From: an uncultured Gemmiger sp.
GTDB taxonomy: Bacteria; Bacillota; Clostridia; Oscillospirales; Ruminococcaceae
Reading direction: 5' to 3'
Assembly (NCBI GenBank): GCA_934502625.1
Contig: CAKSUQ010000007.1
Location: forward strand, 1 to 64,000
DNA length: 64,000 bases
A program made the position numbers and the translations under genes. Shown piece by piece: positions 32,922 through 41,728 of the stretch. The notes below the pieces were generated by a model. The model was given only the letters and a program-made list of their open reading frames with translations. It had not been told where the DNA came from and did no database searches. The first letter of the stretch is position 1; every line of letters begins with the position of its first letter.

Positions 32922-33629
32922 ATGGCGAAAATCGCTGTCGTCGAGGATAACGATGCTGTGCGCGCGGAGCTGTGCGGCTTTATCGCACAGTACGCGCAGG
33001 AGAGCGGCAGCCAGTTGGACGTGACGCCCTTCTCGGACGGTGCACAGGTCGTCGAGCCCTACCGCCCCGGCTTTGACATCATCTTTCTGGATATCGAGAT
33101 GCCGACCCTCGGCGGCATGCCCACGGCGGAACGCATCCGTCTGCTTGACCCCGACGTTGTGCTGATCTTCGTCACGAATATGGCGCAGTACGCCGTCCGT
33201 GGGTACGAGGTCGACGCGCTGGACTTCGTACTGAAGCCGGTCAACTACTACCAGTTCAGCACAAAGCTGGCGCGGGCGCTGCAGCGCATCCAACGGCGGC
33301 GCGGCGGCCAGATCACGCTGCAAACACCGGGCGGCGCACAGCAGCTGGACACCGACGATATTCTCTACTTGGAGACCCGCGACCGCCTGCTGCACTACCA
33401 CACCGCCGACAAAGTCTGGTCGGTGCGGGGCAGTTTGCTGAAATCGGAAAAAGAGCTTGCACCCTACCATTTTGCCCGCTGCAACCAGTGCTACCTCGTC
33501 AACCTGCGCCACGTCAAGGGCGTGCAGGACGACCTTGTGCAGGTGGGGGAGGAACGGCTGGAAATCAGCCGCCGCCAGCGCGCCGCATTCCTTGCGGCGG
33601 TGGCGTCCTACGTCGGGGGTGCGCTGTAA
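32922..33629 (+). CDS. LytTR-family response regulator (paralogue 2)
   Basis: Receiver with VEDNDAV acidic residues, phospho-Asp in IIFLDIEMP and Lys in VLKPV. The LytTR domain has ILYLETRDRLLHYH and FARCNQCYLVNLRHVKGVQ. It closely parallels the 15011-15721 protein along its length. It is followed immediately by its kinase (stop TAA, then GTG). Confidence 0.92.
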   Translation: MAKIAVVEDNDAVRAELCGFIAQYAQESGSQLDVTPFSDGAQVVEPYRPGFDIIFLDIEMPTLGGMPTAERIRLLDPDVVLIFVTNMAQYAVRGYEVDALDFVLKPVNYYQFSTKLARALQRIQRRRGGQITLQTPGGAQQLDTDDILYLETRDRLLHYHTADKVWSVRGSLLKSEKELAPYHFARCNQCYLVNLRHVKGVQDDLVQVGEERLEISRRQRAAFLAAVASYVGGAL

Positions 33630-34913
33630 GTGGAGCATTTTTTGTCCCTGCTCGTCTGGGCGGCGGGCGTCTGCGGCACCGAGCTTGCCTATTGGCTGCC
33701 GTTGAAAAGACGTGAGAAATTTTCCATGCATACGATCCTCAATTTTATTGCGGCAGTGCCATTTGCACAAGTCATTGTTTGGGCAAACAGCGGTCATGCA
33801 GAACAGGCAATGTTACTGATGATTTATGCAGGATATTTTATCTGGGCGACCGTCTCAACACGTCTCTGCACCCCGTTGGATTGGCCGGGCAGTGCATACT
33901 GCAGCGTTTGGATTGTGCTGACGGCGGAGTCAATCTATGAATTGTGGCGAGTTTTGATTTGGACAGCACAGGCGCTTGGGATGCGCGATCTGCCGTTACA
34001 CAGTACACAGATGCTGTTAGGACAGTTAGGCTTTACCATTATCTGCTGTATTATTATTCGGTATACGGTGGCGCGCACTATGCCGGAGGACGGCATCTAT
34101 CGCATCGGCCCACGCCAATTGAGCAGTGCGGGGCTGCTGGGTGTAATGTTTGTCTTTCAGTTTTTTGCACTGCAAACCAGCCTGCGCGTTGGGCTGCATC
34201 CCACAGCAGTGGTTGTGCCGTCGCTGTTGACCCAGCTGTACTGCCTGACGCTTTTGTATCTGCAGACCGAACTTTTCAAAAAGTCCGCCATGCAAAAGGA
34301 GATGGACGCGCTGAACCTTCTGTACGACCGCCAGCGCCAGCAGTACCAGATCGCGCGGCAGAACGTGCAGATCATCAACCGCAAATGCCATGATTTAAAG
34401 GTGCAGATCGCCGATCTGCGCCGCTTGCAGCCCGATGCCGAGATGAGCCGCAGTCTGGACGAGGCCGAACAGGCCGCCCGGATGTACGACGCCAACGCCG
34501 CCACCGGCAACGAGGTGCTGGACGTCGTCCTGACCGAGAAGAGCCTGCTGTGCGAGGCACAGGACATCCGCCTGAACTGCGTGGCAGACGGCAGCTGTCT
34601 TGCCTTCATCGAGCCGGGTGATTTGTACGCACTGTTCGCGAACCTGCTCGATCAGGCCATCGACGCCGCCGTGCAGAAGCGCGAGCCGGAGCGCCGGATG
34701 ATCGACCTGCTGGTCTGCCGCAGGCAGGGCTTTGCGGTCGTCAACATCATTGCGCCCGCCGTGGCCGACCCCCACGCCGAGCATGGCCGCCGCCACGGCT
34801 ACGAGCTGAAAATGGCACGCCGCGTCGTGCAGAAATACAGCGGCACCATGGCGACCGAACCCCGCGGCGAGCTTTTCGCCGTCAAAATTGTCCTGCCCCC
34901 CGCGAAGACGTAA
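33630..34913 (+). CDS. GHKL-type sensor histidine kinase (paralogue 2)
   Basis: A 427-residue protein from GTG 33630. About six membrane segments (residues 1-215) precede the phospho-acceptor His in CHDLKVQIADL (about residue 252). The ATPase domain has FANLLDQAIDAAV as N-box and RHGYELKMARR as glycine-box equivalent. The membrane part is less GC-rich (33700-34250) than the kinase part, hinting at domain exchange of the sensor. No peptide pheromone gene nearby. Confidence 0.88.
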   Translation: MEHFLSLLVWAAGVCGTELAYWLPLKRREKFSMHTILNFIAAVPFAQVIVWANSGHAEQAMLLMIYAGYFIWATVSTRLCTPLDWPGSAYCSVWIVLTAESIYELWRVLIWTAQALGMRDLPLHSTQMLLGQLGFTIICCIIIRYTVARTMPEDGIYRIGPRQLSSAGLLGVMFVFQFFALQTSLRVGLHPTAVVVPSLLTQLYCLTLLYLQTELFKKSAMQKEMDALNLLYDRQRQQYQIARQNVQIINRKCHDLKVQIADLRRLQPDAEMSRSLDEAEQAARMYDANAATGNEVLDVVLTEKSLLCEAQDIRLNCVADGSCLAFIEPGDLYALFANLLDQAIDAAVQKREPERRMIDLLVCRRQGFAVVNIIAPAVADPHAEHGRRHGYELKMARRVVQKYSGTMATEPRGELFAVKIVLPPAKT

Positions 34914-34920
34914 ATGCTGT

Positions 34921-34967
34921 AAGAAGCGCCGCCCGCGCCAACAAACCGGGGCGGCGCTTCTTTTATG
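34921..34967 (+). terminator. terminator after second kinase
   Basis: Stem AAGAAGCGCCGCCC/GGGCGGCGCTTCTT with a T run. Confidence 0.85.
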
Positions 34968-34990
34968 CGGCAAAATCTTTCGCAAAAGGC

Positions 34991-35020
34991 TTGACTTTTG
35001 GGCACGAAATGTGCTATTAT
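34991..35020 (+). promoter_or_regulatory. promoter of tRNA-Leu
   Basis: TTGACT (34991-34996), 18-bp spacer, TATTAT (35015-35020). Confidence 0.8.
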
Positions 35021-35044
35021 ATCTCTCGCAGTCAATCACTGTGA

Positions 35045-35128
35045 GCGGAAGTGCTGGAATCGGCAGACAGGCACGTTTGAGGTGCGTGTGTCTATGACGT
35101 GTGGGTTCAAGTCCCATCTTCCGCACCA
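35045..35128 (+). tRNA. tRNA-Leu (anticodon GAG)
   Basis: Acceptor GCGGAAG/CTTCCGC; anticodon stem CACGT/GCGTG with loop TTGAGGT gives GAG; a long variable arm; CCA encoded at 35126-35128. Confidence 0.94.
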
Positions 35129-35136
35129 AACAAAGA

Positions 35137-35176
35137 AAACCCCGTTGGCGGTCATACGCCAGCGGGGTTTCTTTTT
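35137..35176 (+). terminator. terminator of tRNA-Leu
   Basis: Stem AACCCCGTTGGCG/CGCCAGCGGGGTT and a T-rich run. Confidence 0.85.
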
Positions 35177-35195
35177 ATTTGTAAAGCCGCCCGCC

Positions 35196-35224
35196 TTGCC
35201 AAACCCTGTCGGGGATGGTAGAAT
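35196..35224 (+). promoter_or_regulatory. promoter of AEC transporter
   Basis: TTGCCA (35196-35201), 17-bp spacer, TAGAAT (35219-35224), 28 bp before the start codon. Confidence 0.65.
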
Positions 35225-35251
35225 AAATTTACAAAAAGGGGGAGACCTGCC

Positions 35252-36193
35252 ATGCAAAATCTGCTTTTCAGCCTGAACGCGACCCTGCCGGTGTTCCTTG
35301 TCATGGTGGCGGGGTATGCGCTGGGGCGCATGGGCTTTCTGCCGCCCGCGTTCTGCAAGGCGTCGGATAAGCTGACCTTCAAGATCACGCTGCCGCTCAT
35401 GCTGTTTCTCGACATGGGCAGCGTGGATATTCTGCACGACTTCCAGCCGAAGTTCGTGCTGTTCTGCTTCGCGGCCACCCTCGCGGGCATCCTTGCGCTT
35501 TGGACGGCGGCCAAGCGGCTGCTGAAGGACAAAACGCTGGTGGGGGAGTTCGTGCAGGCGGGCTACCGCAGCAGCGCCGCCGTGCTGGGCGTGGCGTTCA
35601 TCCAGAATATCTACGGCAACGCCGGTATGACGCCGCTGATGATTCTGGGCAGCGTGCCGCTGTTCAACATTTTTGCGGTACTGATTCTGACGCTGGAATC
35701 GCCCCAGCGGCGCGAAAACCCCAGCCCGAAGCAGCTGCTGCGCGGCGTGGCGACGAACCCGATTCTGCTGGGCATCGTGCTGGGCACGGTGTACGCGCTG
35801 CGGCCCTTCACCCTCCCGGCGGTGATTACGAAGGCGATGAACAGTATCGCCTCGGTCACGACGCCGCTGGCGCTGCTGTCCATCGGCGCGTCGTTCGAGG
35901 GTGCAAAGGCCATCAAGAAGCTCGGCCCCACGCTGGGGGCAGCGCTGATCAAGACGGTCGGTCTGGCGGCGGTCTTTCTGCCCTGCGCGGTGGCGCTGGG
36001 CTTCCGGGGCGAGGAGCTGATCGCCCTGCTCATCATGCTGGGCAGCCCCACGACCCCCAGCGCCTATGTCATGAGTAAAAACATGGGGCACGAGGGTGTG
36101 CTGACGTCCAGCTGCATCGCCCTGACGACCCTGCTTTCCGCCCTGACGCTGACAGGCTGGATCTTTATCCTGCGCAGCGGGGGCTACCTCTAA
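35252..36193 (+). CDS. AEC-family (auxin efflux carrier-like) transporter
   Basis: A 313-residue protein with ten membrane segments in two inverted-repeat halves, starting LPVFLVMVAGYALGRMGFLP. The GNAGMTPLMILGSVPLFN and LMLGSPTTPSAYVMSKNM stretches are family hallmarks at the broken helices. Bacterial members move malate, malonate or other small organic anions. The convergent Lrp gene may respond to the same nutrients, but no shared operator is visible. Confidence 0.92.
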   Translation: MQNLLFSLNATLPVFLVMVAGYALGRMGFLPPAFCKASDKLTFKITLPLMLFLDMGSVDILHDFQPKFVLFCFAATLAGILALWTAAKRLLKDKTLVGEFVQAGYRSSAAVLGVAFIQNIYGNAGMTPLMILGSVPLFNIFAVLILTLESPQRRENPSPKQLLRGVATNPILLGIVLGTVYALRPFTLPAVITKAMNSIASVTTPLALLSIGASFEGAKAIKKLGPTLGAALIKTVGLAAVFLPCAVALGFRGEELIALLIMLGSPTTPSAYVMSKNMGHEGVLTSSCIALTTLLSALTLTGWIFILRSGGYL

Positions 36194-36202
36194 ATCAAAA
36201 AG

Positions 36203-36342
36203 GCTTCCCCCTGGGGGGAAGCTGTCCGCGCAGCGGACTGATGAGGGGCAGACTACCCGCCATATCCCGTTTATGGGCCATAGAGACAGCGCCGCCCCTC
36301 ATCCGGAGCTTCGCGCCACCTTCCCCCTGGGGGGAAGGCTTT
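36203..36342. repeat. inverted pair of CTTCCCCC repeats
   Basis: Two copies of the unit found at 24567-24627 face each other: GGCTTCCCCCTGGGGGGAAGC at the left and CTTCCCCCTGGGGGGAAGG at the right, with GATGAGGGGC and its complement GCCCCTCATC inside. The right end may also end the Lrp transcript. Confidence 0.7.
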
Positions 36343-36343
36343 T

Positions 36344-36799
36344 TTATTCTTCCACTTCCTCCGCCTGCTCGGCGGGGACGCCGCGGTGCTCGACGGGGGT
36401 CGAGAAAACGATTTGGGTGCGGGTGCGGCCAAACTGCTGCAAATGGTTGATGAACTGGTCAAGCTCCTGCGTCGTGCCGAAGAGTACCTCGATCAGCATA
36501 CTGTAATCGCCGGTGACGCAGTTGCACTCGACGACGTGGGGGCAGCGCTCAATATAGGGATAGAACTCCGGCTTGCGCTGGGGATCCATGTCCAGATTGA
36601 TGAACGCCTTGACCCGGTAGCCCAGCTTGGGCGCGTCGATCTGCGCCTGATAGCCGGTGATCGTGCCGGAACCCTCCAGCCGCGCAATGCGGGCAGAGAC
36701 AGCGGGACTGGACAAAAACACATGGTCGGCGATCTCCTTCAGCGGGGCGCGGGCATTGCCCTGCAAAATGTCGATGATCTTGCGGTCGATGTGATCCAT
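36344..36799 (-). CDS. Lrp/AsnC-family regulator
   Basis: The 151-residue protein has an N-terminal HTH (DRKIIDILQGNARAPLKEIAD...SSPAVSARIARLE) and an AsnC ligand domain (INLDMDPQRKPEFYPYIE...VTGDYSMLIEV). It senses an amino acid or small effector. It is monocistronic and read convergently to the AEC gene. A long leader with a hairpin and T run precedes the start at 36799. Confidence 0.92.
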   Translation of the reverse strand: MDHIDRKIIDILQGNARAPLKEIADHVFLSSPAVSARIARLEGSGTITGYQAQIDAPKLGYRVKAFINLDMDPQRKPEFYPYIERCPHVVECNCVTGDYSMLIEVLFGTTQELDQFINHLQQFGRTRTQIVFSTPVEHRGVPAEQAEEVEE

Positions 36800-36821
36800 G
36801 GTAACACCTCATTTTAGTCAA

Positions 36822-36866
36822 AAAGCTCCCGTTCGTGTGCGTCCTTGCACTTGAACGAGAGCTTTA
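36822..36866 (-). promoter_or_regulatory. leader hairpin of lrp-like gene, possible attenuator
   Basis: In the transcript AAAGCTCTCGTTCAAGTGC pairs with GCACACGAACGGGAGCTTT and TTTTTG follows, 30 bases before the start codon and just after the promoter. This has terminator shape inside the 5' leader. Confidence 0.5.
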
Positions 36867-36877
36867 CTATGTGAAGA

Positions 36878-36906
36878 ATTTTACCACAGCCGGCGCAAAA
36901 TGTAAA
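36878..36906 (-). promoter_or_regulatory. promoter of lrp-like gene
   Basis: Minus strand TTTACA (36906-36901), 17-bp spacer, TAAAAT (36883-36878). Confidence 0.7.
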
Positions 36907-36937
36907 GTGTTTTGCAAAATAAATTGAATATTGCGTC

Positions 36938-38296
36938 TCACAGATCCGGGAAGACGTTCCGCGCACTGATGAGGGCGTTGTTATAATACATCTCAAAATG
37001 GCAGTGATTGCCCGTGGCAAAGCCCGTTGCGCCCACATAGCCGATCAGCTGCCCCTTCGTCACGGTCTGCCCGGCCTGCACGACGAAGGACGACATATGC
37101 GCGTACAGCGTCTTGTACCCGTTGCCGTGGTCGATCTCGACGTAATAGCCCCAGCTGGCCGTGGGGTGGTTGTGCCACTGGGCGGCAATGACCGTGCCCG
37201 CGTCGGCGGCGTAGATCGGCGTGCCGTAGTGCGCGGTGATGTCCACACCGCGGTGCCCGCCCGGCAGGCTTGCCCACCGGCTGATGCCCGTGTAGTCCGG
37301 CACCGGCCAAATAAAACTGCCGCTGCCGAGCTTGCCGATCATGCTGCTTTTGATCCGTGTGCCCCGGCGCACGATCTCCGGCGTGGCCGCCTGCACAAGC
37401 TGCACGTCGACGGCGCGGCGGCTGATGACCGCGCCGTCCACCGTGACGACCTCGCTCGTGACCTGCTCGGTGCCGTTCTGGCCGGTCTGCACGGTCTCGG
37501 TTTTGCCGAAATCAAGGCCGTCGTCCTCGACGGTCTGTGTTTCGAAGGGAATCTCCCGCGCTGAGGTCTCGTACCGAATGACCTCGACCTGCAAAAGCCC
37601 GTCCTCCTGCCGCAGCGCATCGGTCAGCGCGTTGTAGGGCGTTACGGCAGCGGTGGGGTAGACGCCATCCACCAGCCGCAGGTCATGGACGAAGGTTGTC
37701 CGCGCGCCGTTGGCCTGCCACGGCTCGCGCACGGCGTACAGAAAGCGGCGCAGGTGGTCGCCCGCGTCCGTGATGTACCGTAGTGCGCCGTCGATGTAGA
37801 CCGCCGTGCCCTCGGTGATTTCGCTGCCGGAGGCGCGCAGGATGGCGTCGGCCATCTCGCGCTCGGTCAGGAATGTGCCGCCGTCCGCCATGACGAGGGT
37901 GTACTCCGGCTGGACGTCCCAATCCGAAACCCCTTGCAGCCGCGCCTGCACGTCGCTGCGGGCGGCGGTAAAGACCTGCTCGCTGGCGACGCAGCCGACG
38001 GCCTGCCCGTTCACCTCGACCCGCAGCACGAACGGCCGCGCCAGCACTGCGCGGACATACACCGCCAGCGCCCCGGCGGCCAGCAGAGGCAGCAGCCAGC
38101 CAACAAGAAGCCGCGGATGGTGCAGTGCCTCCCGCAAGTCGCCCACCGCCCGCACGGCAGGGCGCAGCAGAACGACCGGCAGCCGCACCAGTGACCGGGC
38201 AAGCTCCCGCAGCCAGAACGCAGCCCCGCGCCACAGCCGCACGGCGGTGTATTCGATTTGAAAACCGATAGAATATAACAAATCACCAAAGGTCAA
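36938..38296 (-). CDS. membrane-anchored M23 peptidase with G5-like domain
   Basis: A cell-wall endopeptidase of about 452 residues. One membrane segment lies near residues 60-80 (LLVGWLLPLLAAGALAVYV), then an extracellular region, a G5-like domain (about 250-330, IPFETQTVEDDGL...VTVDGAVISRR) and a C-terminal M23 domain. The zinc ligands are intact: HRGVD, YAHMSS and HCHFE. I prefer TTG 38296 with GAGGAT six bases upstream; an in-frame ATG at 38353 lies inside a palindrome. It is the last gene of the BlaI operon, separated from the third gene by a REP unit. Confidence 0.87.
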   Translation of the reverse strand: MTFGDLLYSIGFQIEYTAVRLWRGAAFWLRELARSLVRLPVVLLRPAVRAVGDLREALHHPRLLVGWLLPLLAAGALAVYVRAVLARPFVLRVEVNGQAVGCVASEQVFTAARSDVQARLQGVSDWDVQPEYTLVMADGGTFLTEREMADAILRASGSEITEGTAVYIDGALRYITDAGDHLRRFLYAVREPWQANGARTTFVHDLRLVDGVYPTAAVTPYNALTDALRQEDGLLQVEVIRYETSAREIPFETQTVEDDGLDFGKTETVQTGQNGTEQVTSEVVTVDGAVISRRAVDVQLVQAATPEIVRRGTRIKSSMIGKLGSGSFIWPVPDYTGISRWASLPGGHRGVDITAHYGTPIYAADAGTVIAAQWHNHPTASWGYYVEIDHGNGYKTLYAHMSSFVVQAGQTVTKGQLIGYVGATGFATGNHCHFEMYYNNALISARNVFPDL

Positions 38297-38357
38297 AACA
38301 ATATCCTCGTTTTTGCTGCAAACGGATGCCCGCCATACATAGCATGGCGGCACGGCT

Positions 38358-38382
38358 GTAGGGGCGACATCCTCGACGCCCC
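38358..38382. repeat. REP-like palindrome inside the M23 operon
   Basis: GTAGGGGCGACATCCTCGACGCCCC, a variant of the GTAGGGGCG family, lies between the last two genes of the BlaI operon, next to a second small hairpin. It may stabilise the upstream message or lower expression of the last gene. Confidence 0.6.
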
Positions 38383-38383
38383 A

Positions 38384-39613
38384 TTACTGCGTCGGCACAT
38401 ATCCCAAGGGGTCAGCCCTCGCCCCATCCAGGCGCAATTCCAAATGCAGGTGATACCCGCCGCCTGCGCCGTAGACATTGCCGGTGTTGCCCACGTACCC
38501 AATCACATCGCCCCGGCGCACGGTATCACCCTGCGCCACGGTCAGGCGGCTCATGTGGGCATACAGGCTGTCATAGCGGTGGCCGTCGTCGGCTGTGCCG
38601 TGGCTGATCTGCACACAGTTGCCGTAGCTGTTCATCGTGCGTGCCGCGCTGACGACGCCGTCCGCAATGGCATAAATGGGCGTGCCGCCCGGCGCAGCAA
38701 AGTCTGTGCCCCGGTGGGGGATGCCCCAGGGGTCAGCCTCGCCAAATTGCGTTGTGATGCGTCCATAGCTGTCCAGCGGGCAGCGAAAATCCAAGCTCGT
38801 CAGCCGCAGGTCGGCGGTCGTGTAGCGCTGGCTCTGTGCCCGCACATAGGCGTCCAGAGCGGCGGTGGCATCCTCGTAGGCCTGTTTGGCGGCATCGGTC
38901 ACAGCGGCCTGCGCCAGAGCGGCAGCCTGCTGCTGGGTCAGTGCATCGTTTGCGGCCAGCAGGGCGTTTTCCAGCTGTGCCTGTGTGGTTTGCAGGGCGG
39001 CTTGTTGGGCATCCAGCGCCGCTTTCGCGTTGGCAGCCTGCTGCGCGGAAAATTCTGCTACAGCGCGGGCATCGTTCAGGGCGGCGGTTTCGGCATCCAG
39101 CTCGGCCAGTACAGCGCTGTTTTTGGCGCTCATCTGCTGCAGCACGGCATCAAACGTCAAAAGCTGATACAGGCTTTTCGCCTGCGTCAGCATCCAGACT
39201 GCCCCGCCGCCGTCCAACCGCTGCATGGCGCGCAGCTGCTCCTTGCAAAGGGCAAGCCGGGCGTCGTACTCGGCCTGCTTGGTGTCCAGCGCCGCCCGCG
39301 CGGCTTCGGCTGCGGTCTGGCGGGTATCCAGCTCGGTCTGGGCGGCCTGCATGGCGGCGGTAACGTCGGCGATTTGTCCGGCCAGCCTTGCCGCCTGCAC
39401 GGTCAGGGCGGCAACCTCGCCTTCGGTCTGTGCCAGCTCGTTTTGCAGGGTGTTCAGCGTGTTCTGCGCATTTTCGTAGGCCTGACGTGTCTCGACTTGA
39501 TTTTGCGTTAATTCGCTTCTTTGGTCATCCGCGCAAGCGGCTGTCCCCGAAAAAAGGGTACAAAAAAACAGCCCCGCCGCCAAAACAGCGGCGGGGAAGT
39601 GCCTGTATTTCAT
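38384..39613 (-). CDS. secreted M23 peptidase with coiled coil (EnvC/PcsB-like)
   Basis: The 409-residue protein has a signal peptide (residues 1-27, LAAGLFFCTLFSGTAACA), a long coiled coil (30-265, rich in Ala/Gln) and a C-terminal M23 domain with complete ligands HRGTD, YAHMSR and HLHLE. The architecture is that of septal peptidoglycan hydrolases or hydrolase activators such as EnvC and PcsB-type proteins. ATG 39613 is four bases after the M56-M23 stop, so the genes are coupled. Confidence 0.9.
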   Translation of the reverse strand: MKYRHFPAAVLAAGLFFCTLFSGTAACADDQRSELTQNQVETRQAYENAQNTLNTLQNELAQTEGEVAALTVQAARLAGQIADVTAAMQAAQTELDTRQTAAEAARAALDTKQAEYDARLALCKEQLRAMQRLDGGGAVWMLTQAKSLYQLLTFDAVLQQMSAKNSAVLAELDAETAALNDARAVAEFSAQQAANAKAALDAQQAALQTTQAQLENALLAANDALTQQQAAALAQAAVTDAAKQAYEDATAALDAYVRAQSQRYTTADLRLTSLDFRCPLDSYGRITTQFGEADPWGIPHRGTDFAAPGGTPIYAIADGVVSAARTMNSYGNCVQISHGTADDGHRYDSLYAHMSRLTVAQGDTVRRGDVIGYVGNTGNVYGAGGGYHLHLELRLDGARADPLGYVPTQ

Positions 39614-39617
39614 GGTG

Positions 39618-41726
39618 TTACTCCGTCAACAGTGCCGTGCCGGTCAAATCGACGGGCGCGCCGTTCAGCCGCAGCTCAAAGTGCAGGTGTGGCCCCGTGG
39701 CGCTGCCGGTACTGCCCACCGTGCCGATGGCCTGTCCCATCGTGACGGTGTCACCCGCGCTCACCAGCAGCTCGCGCATATGGCGGTACTCACTTTCCAG
39801 CCCGTCGCCGTGGTCGAGGACGATGTACCAGCCCTTGTCGGCGTCGTAGTCGGCGGCAATCACGATGCCGTCGTACAGGGCGCTGACCTGCGCGCCCGCG
39901 TCGGCGGCAATGTCCACGCCGGGATGGTCGGCGCTGTAGCCGGTGCTGATGCCGGTGGCGTTCAGGACGAGGGTGCTGGCGGGCGGGTACTCCCGCAGGG
40001 CGGCGCTCATCGCAGCGGCAGCGCGGTCGATGGCGGCGTTGGCCTCGGCGTCAGCCTGCGCCGTCTCGCTTTGCAGCAAGGCAAGCTGGTTGTCGATGGC
40101 GTCCAGCTGCGCTTGTAACAGCGCGCGGGTGTCGTCGTCCATGTTGAACATCATCCGCGCTTCCAGCTCGTCGCGCTGGCTTTGCAGGTCGTCGAGGACG
40201 GCCGTGTCGTCCATCGGGACGGAATCGGCGGCAGCGGCCTTGACAGCTGCATCGAGTATCTCGTCGGCCTTTTCCTGCGTCAGCTCGGCGGCGTCCCCGT
40301 CGTGGTAGGCGGTGAAATAGCGCGGTGGGACGAGTTGGCCGTTCAGCTGAATTTCAAAGTGGCACTGGTTGCCGGTGGTGTTGCCCGTCGCGCCGACATA
40401 GCCGATCAACTGCCCGGCGACGACCCGCTGCCCCGGCTGGACGATGCTGGATTTCATGTGGGCGTACAGCGTGACCCAACGCAGACCGTCCGCGTCGGTG
40501 CCGTGGTCGATCTCGACAAAATTGCCCCAGCTGTAATGCTCCTGCGCGGCCAGCACAACACCGTCCGCGGCGGCGTAAATCTCGGTGCCCTCGGCAGCGC
40601 ACAGGTCGTCGCCCCGGTGGCTGACATATGCGGATGCGTCCTCGGTCATGAAGCGGGAAATGTATTTGTAGTCCACCGGGCAGACAAAGCGCGGGCTGCT
40701 CGCGGCGTCGCGCAGCGTCGGCAGTGCGGCGGCGGGCACGGCCGCGGGGGTCTCGGTTGGGGCGGGTGTTGCCTCGGCGGTTTCGGCGGTGGCCGGGGTC
40801 GAGGGCGCATCCTCCACGCGCGGGCGCACCATGCAGGCCGTCATGGCGGTGGCTACCAGCGCGGCGCAGAGTACCAGCGCCCCCGCGCCAAGGCGGCGGT
40901 AGTGCAGCAGATGCACGATGCGCGTCTTCACGCTGCCCTGCCCGAAGGCCAGACTGCCCGGCACGCCGCGCCCCTGCATCGCAAAATGCAGCAGGCTCTC
41001 GCAGTAGGCGTTGCGCTCCGGCAGGGGACGCCCACGCACGGCAACCTCGTCGCAGGCGGCCTCCATGTCGCGCTCAAACTCGCGGAAGGCCAGCCACGCC
41101 AGCGGGTCGAACCAGTGCAGGCAGGCGACGGCGTAAAACAGCGGCTTCATCAGCGGGTCGCGGCGGTGGATGTGGGTCTGCTCGTGGAGAAGAACGGCCT
41201 GCCGCGCCGTGCCCTGCAAGTTGTCGGGCAGGTAGATGCGCGGGCGCAGGATGCCCAGCGTGAACGGCGCGGTCACACACGCGCCGCCGTAACAGCCATC
41301 CGGCGTTTTGCAGGCCAGCGCCACACTGCGCTTCAGCCGCAGATACCCGACGATGCCGCGCACCGCCAGCACGGCCACGCCAACCGCCCAGACGGCGGCC
41401 AGTGCGTGCCATACGGTTAGCCGGGCGTACCACGGCAGCGGCGCGGCGGCAATCGGCGCGGCGGGCGCAGGGGAGAGCAGCGGCAGCTCGCCCAGCTCCT
41501 GCACGGTGTCGGCGGCGGTGGCGAGCTGTTCATTCTGCGGGCGGGGCAGCCGCAGCGGGATGCCCCATGGCAGCATGAACCGCAGTCCCACGGCCAGCCA
41601 CAGCCAGCACAAAAACCGGCTGGGCGCATGGGCGCGGCGCAGCAGCTTGCAGACGCACCATGCGGCCAGCGTGGCCGCCGCGCCGCGTGCGCTGAGCAGC
41701 AAAAAGGCGAGTACGATACTGCGCAT
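39618..41726 (-). CDS. BlaR1-like M56 metalloprotease fused to tandem M23 domains
   Basis: A 702-residue membrane protein. Residues 1-300 are a BlaR1/MecR1-type M56 sensor protease with four membrane segments and the zinc motif LHEQTHIHRRDP (about residue 180). A fourth segment near 285 leads outside to a Pro/Thr/Ala linker. Instead of a penicillin-binding sensor there are two M23 domains. The first (about 345-465) has HRGDD but QCHFE, so one zinc ligand is lost. The second (about 595-700) is intact: HPGVD, YRHM, HLHFE. A coiled coil separates them. It starts two bases after blaI ends. Likely role: sense peptidoglycan state and cleave BlaI. Confidence 0.88.
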   Translation of the reverse strand: MRSIVLAFLLLSARGAAATLAAWCVCKLLRRAHAPSRFLCWLWLAVGLRFMLPWGIPLRLPRPQNEQLATAADTVQELGELPLLSPAPAAPIAAAPLPWYARLTVWHALAAVWAVGVAVLAVRGIVGYLRLKRSVALACKTPDGCYGGACVTAPFTLGILRPRIYLPDNLQGTARQAVLLHEQTHIHRRDPLMKPLFYAVACLHWFDPLAWLAFREFERDMEAACDEVAVRGRPLPERNAYCESLLHFAMQGRGVPGSLAFGQGSVKTRIVHLLHYRRLGAGALVLCAALVATAMTACMVRPRVEDAPSTPATAETAEATPAPTETPAAVPAAALPTLRDAASSPRFVCPVDYKYISRFMTEDASAYVSHRGDDLCAAEGTEIYAAADGVVLAAQEHYSWGNFVEIDHGTDADGLRWVTLYAHMKSSIVQPGQRVVAGQLIGYVGATGNTTGNQCHFEIQLNGQLVPPRYFTAYHDGDAAELTQEKADEILDAAVKAAAADSVPMDDTAVLDDLQSQRDELEARMMFNMDDDTRALLQAQLDAIDNQLALLQSETAQADAEANAAIDRAAAAMSAALREYPPASTLVLNATGISTGYSADHPGVDIAADAGAQVSALYDGIVIAADYDADKGWYIVLDHGDGLESEYRHMRELLVSAGDTVTMGQAIGTVGSTGSATGPHLHFELRLNGAPVDLTGTALLTE

Positions 41727-41728
41727 AA

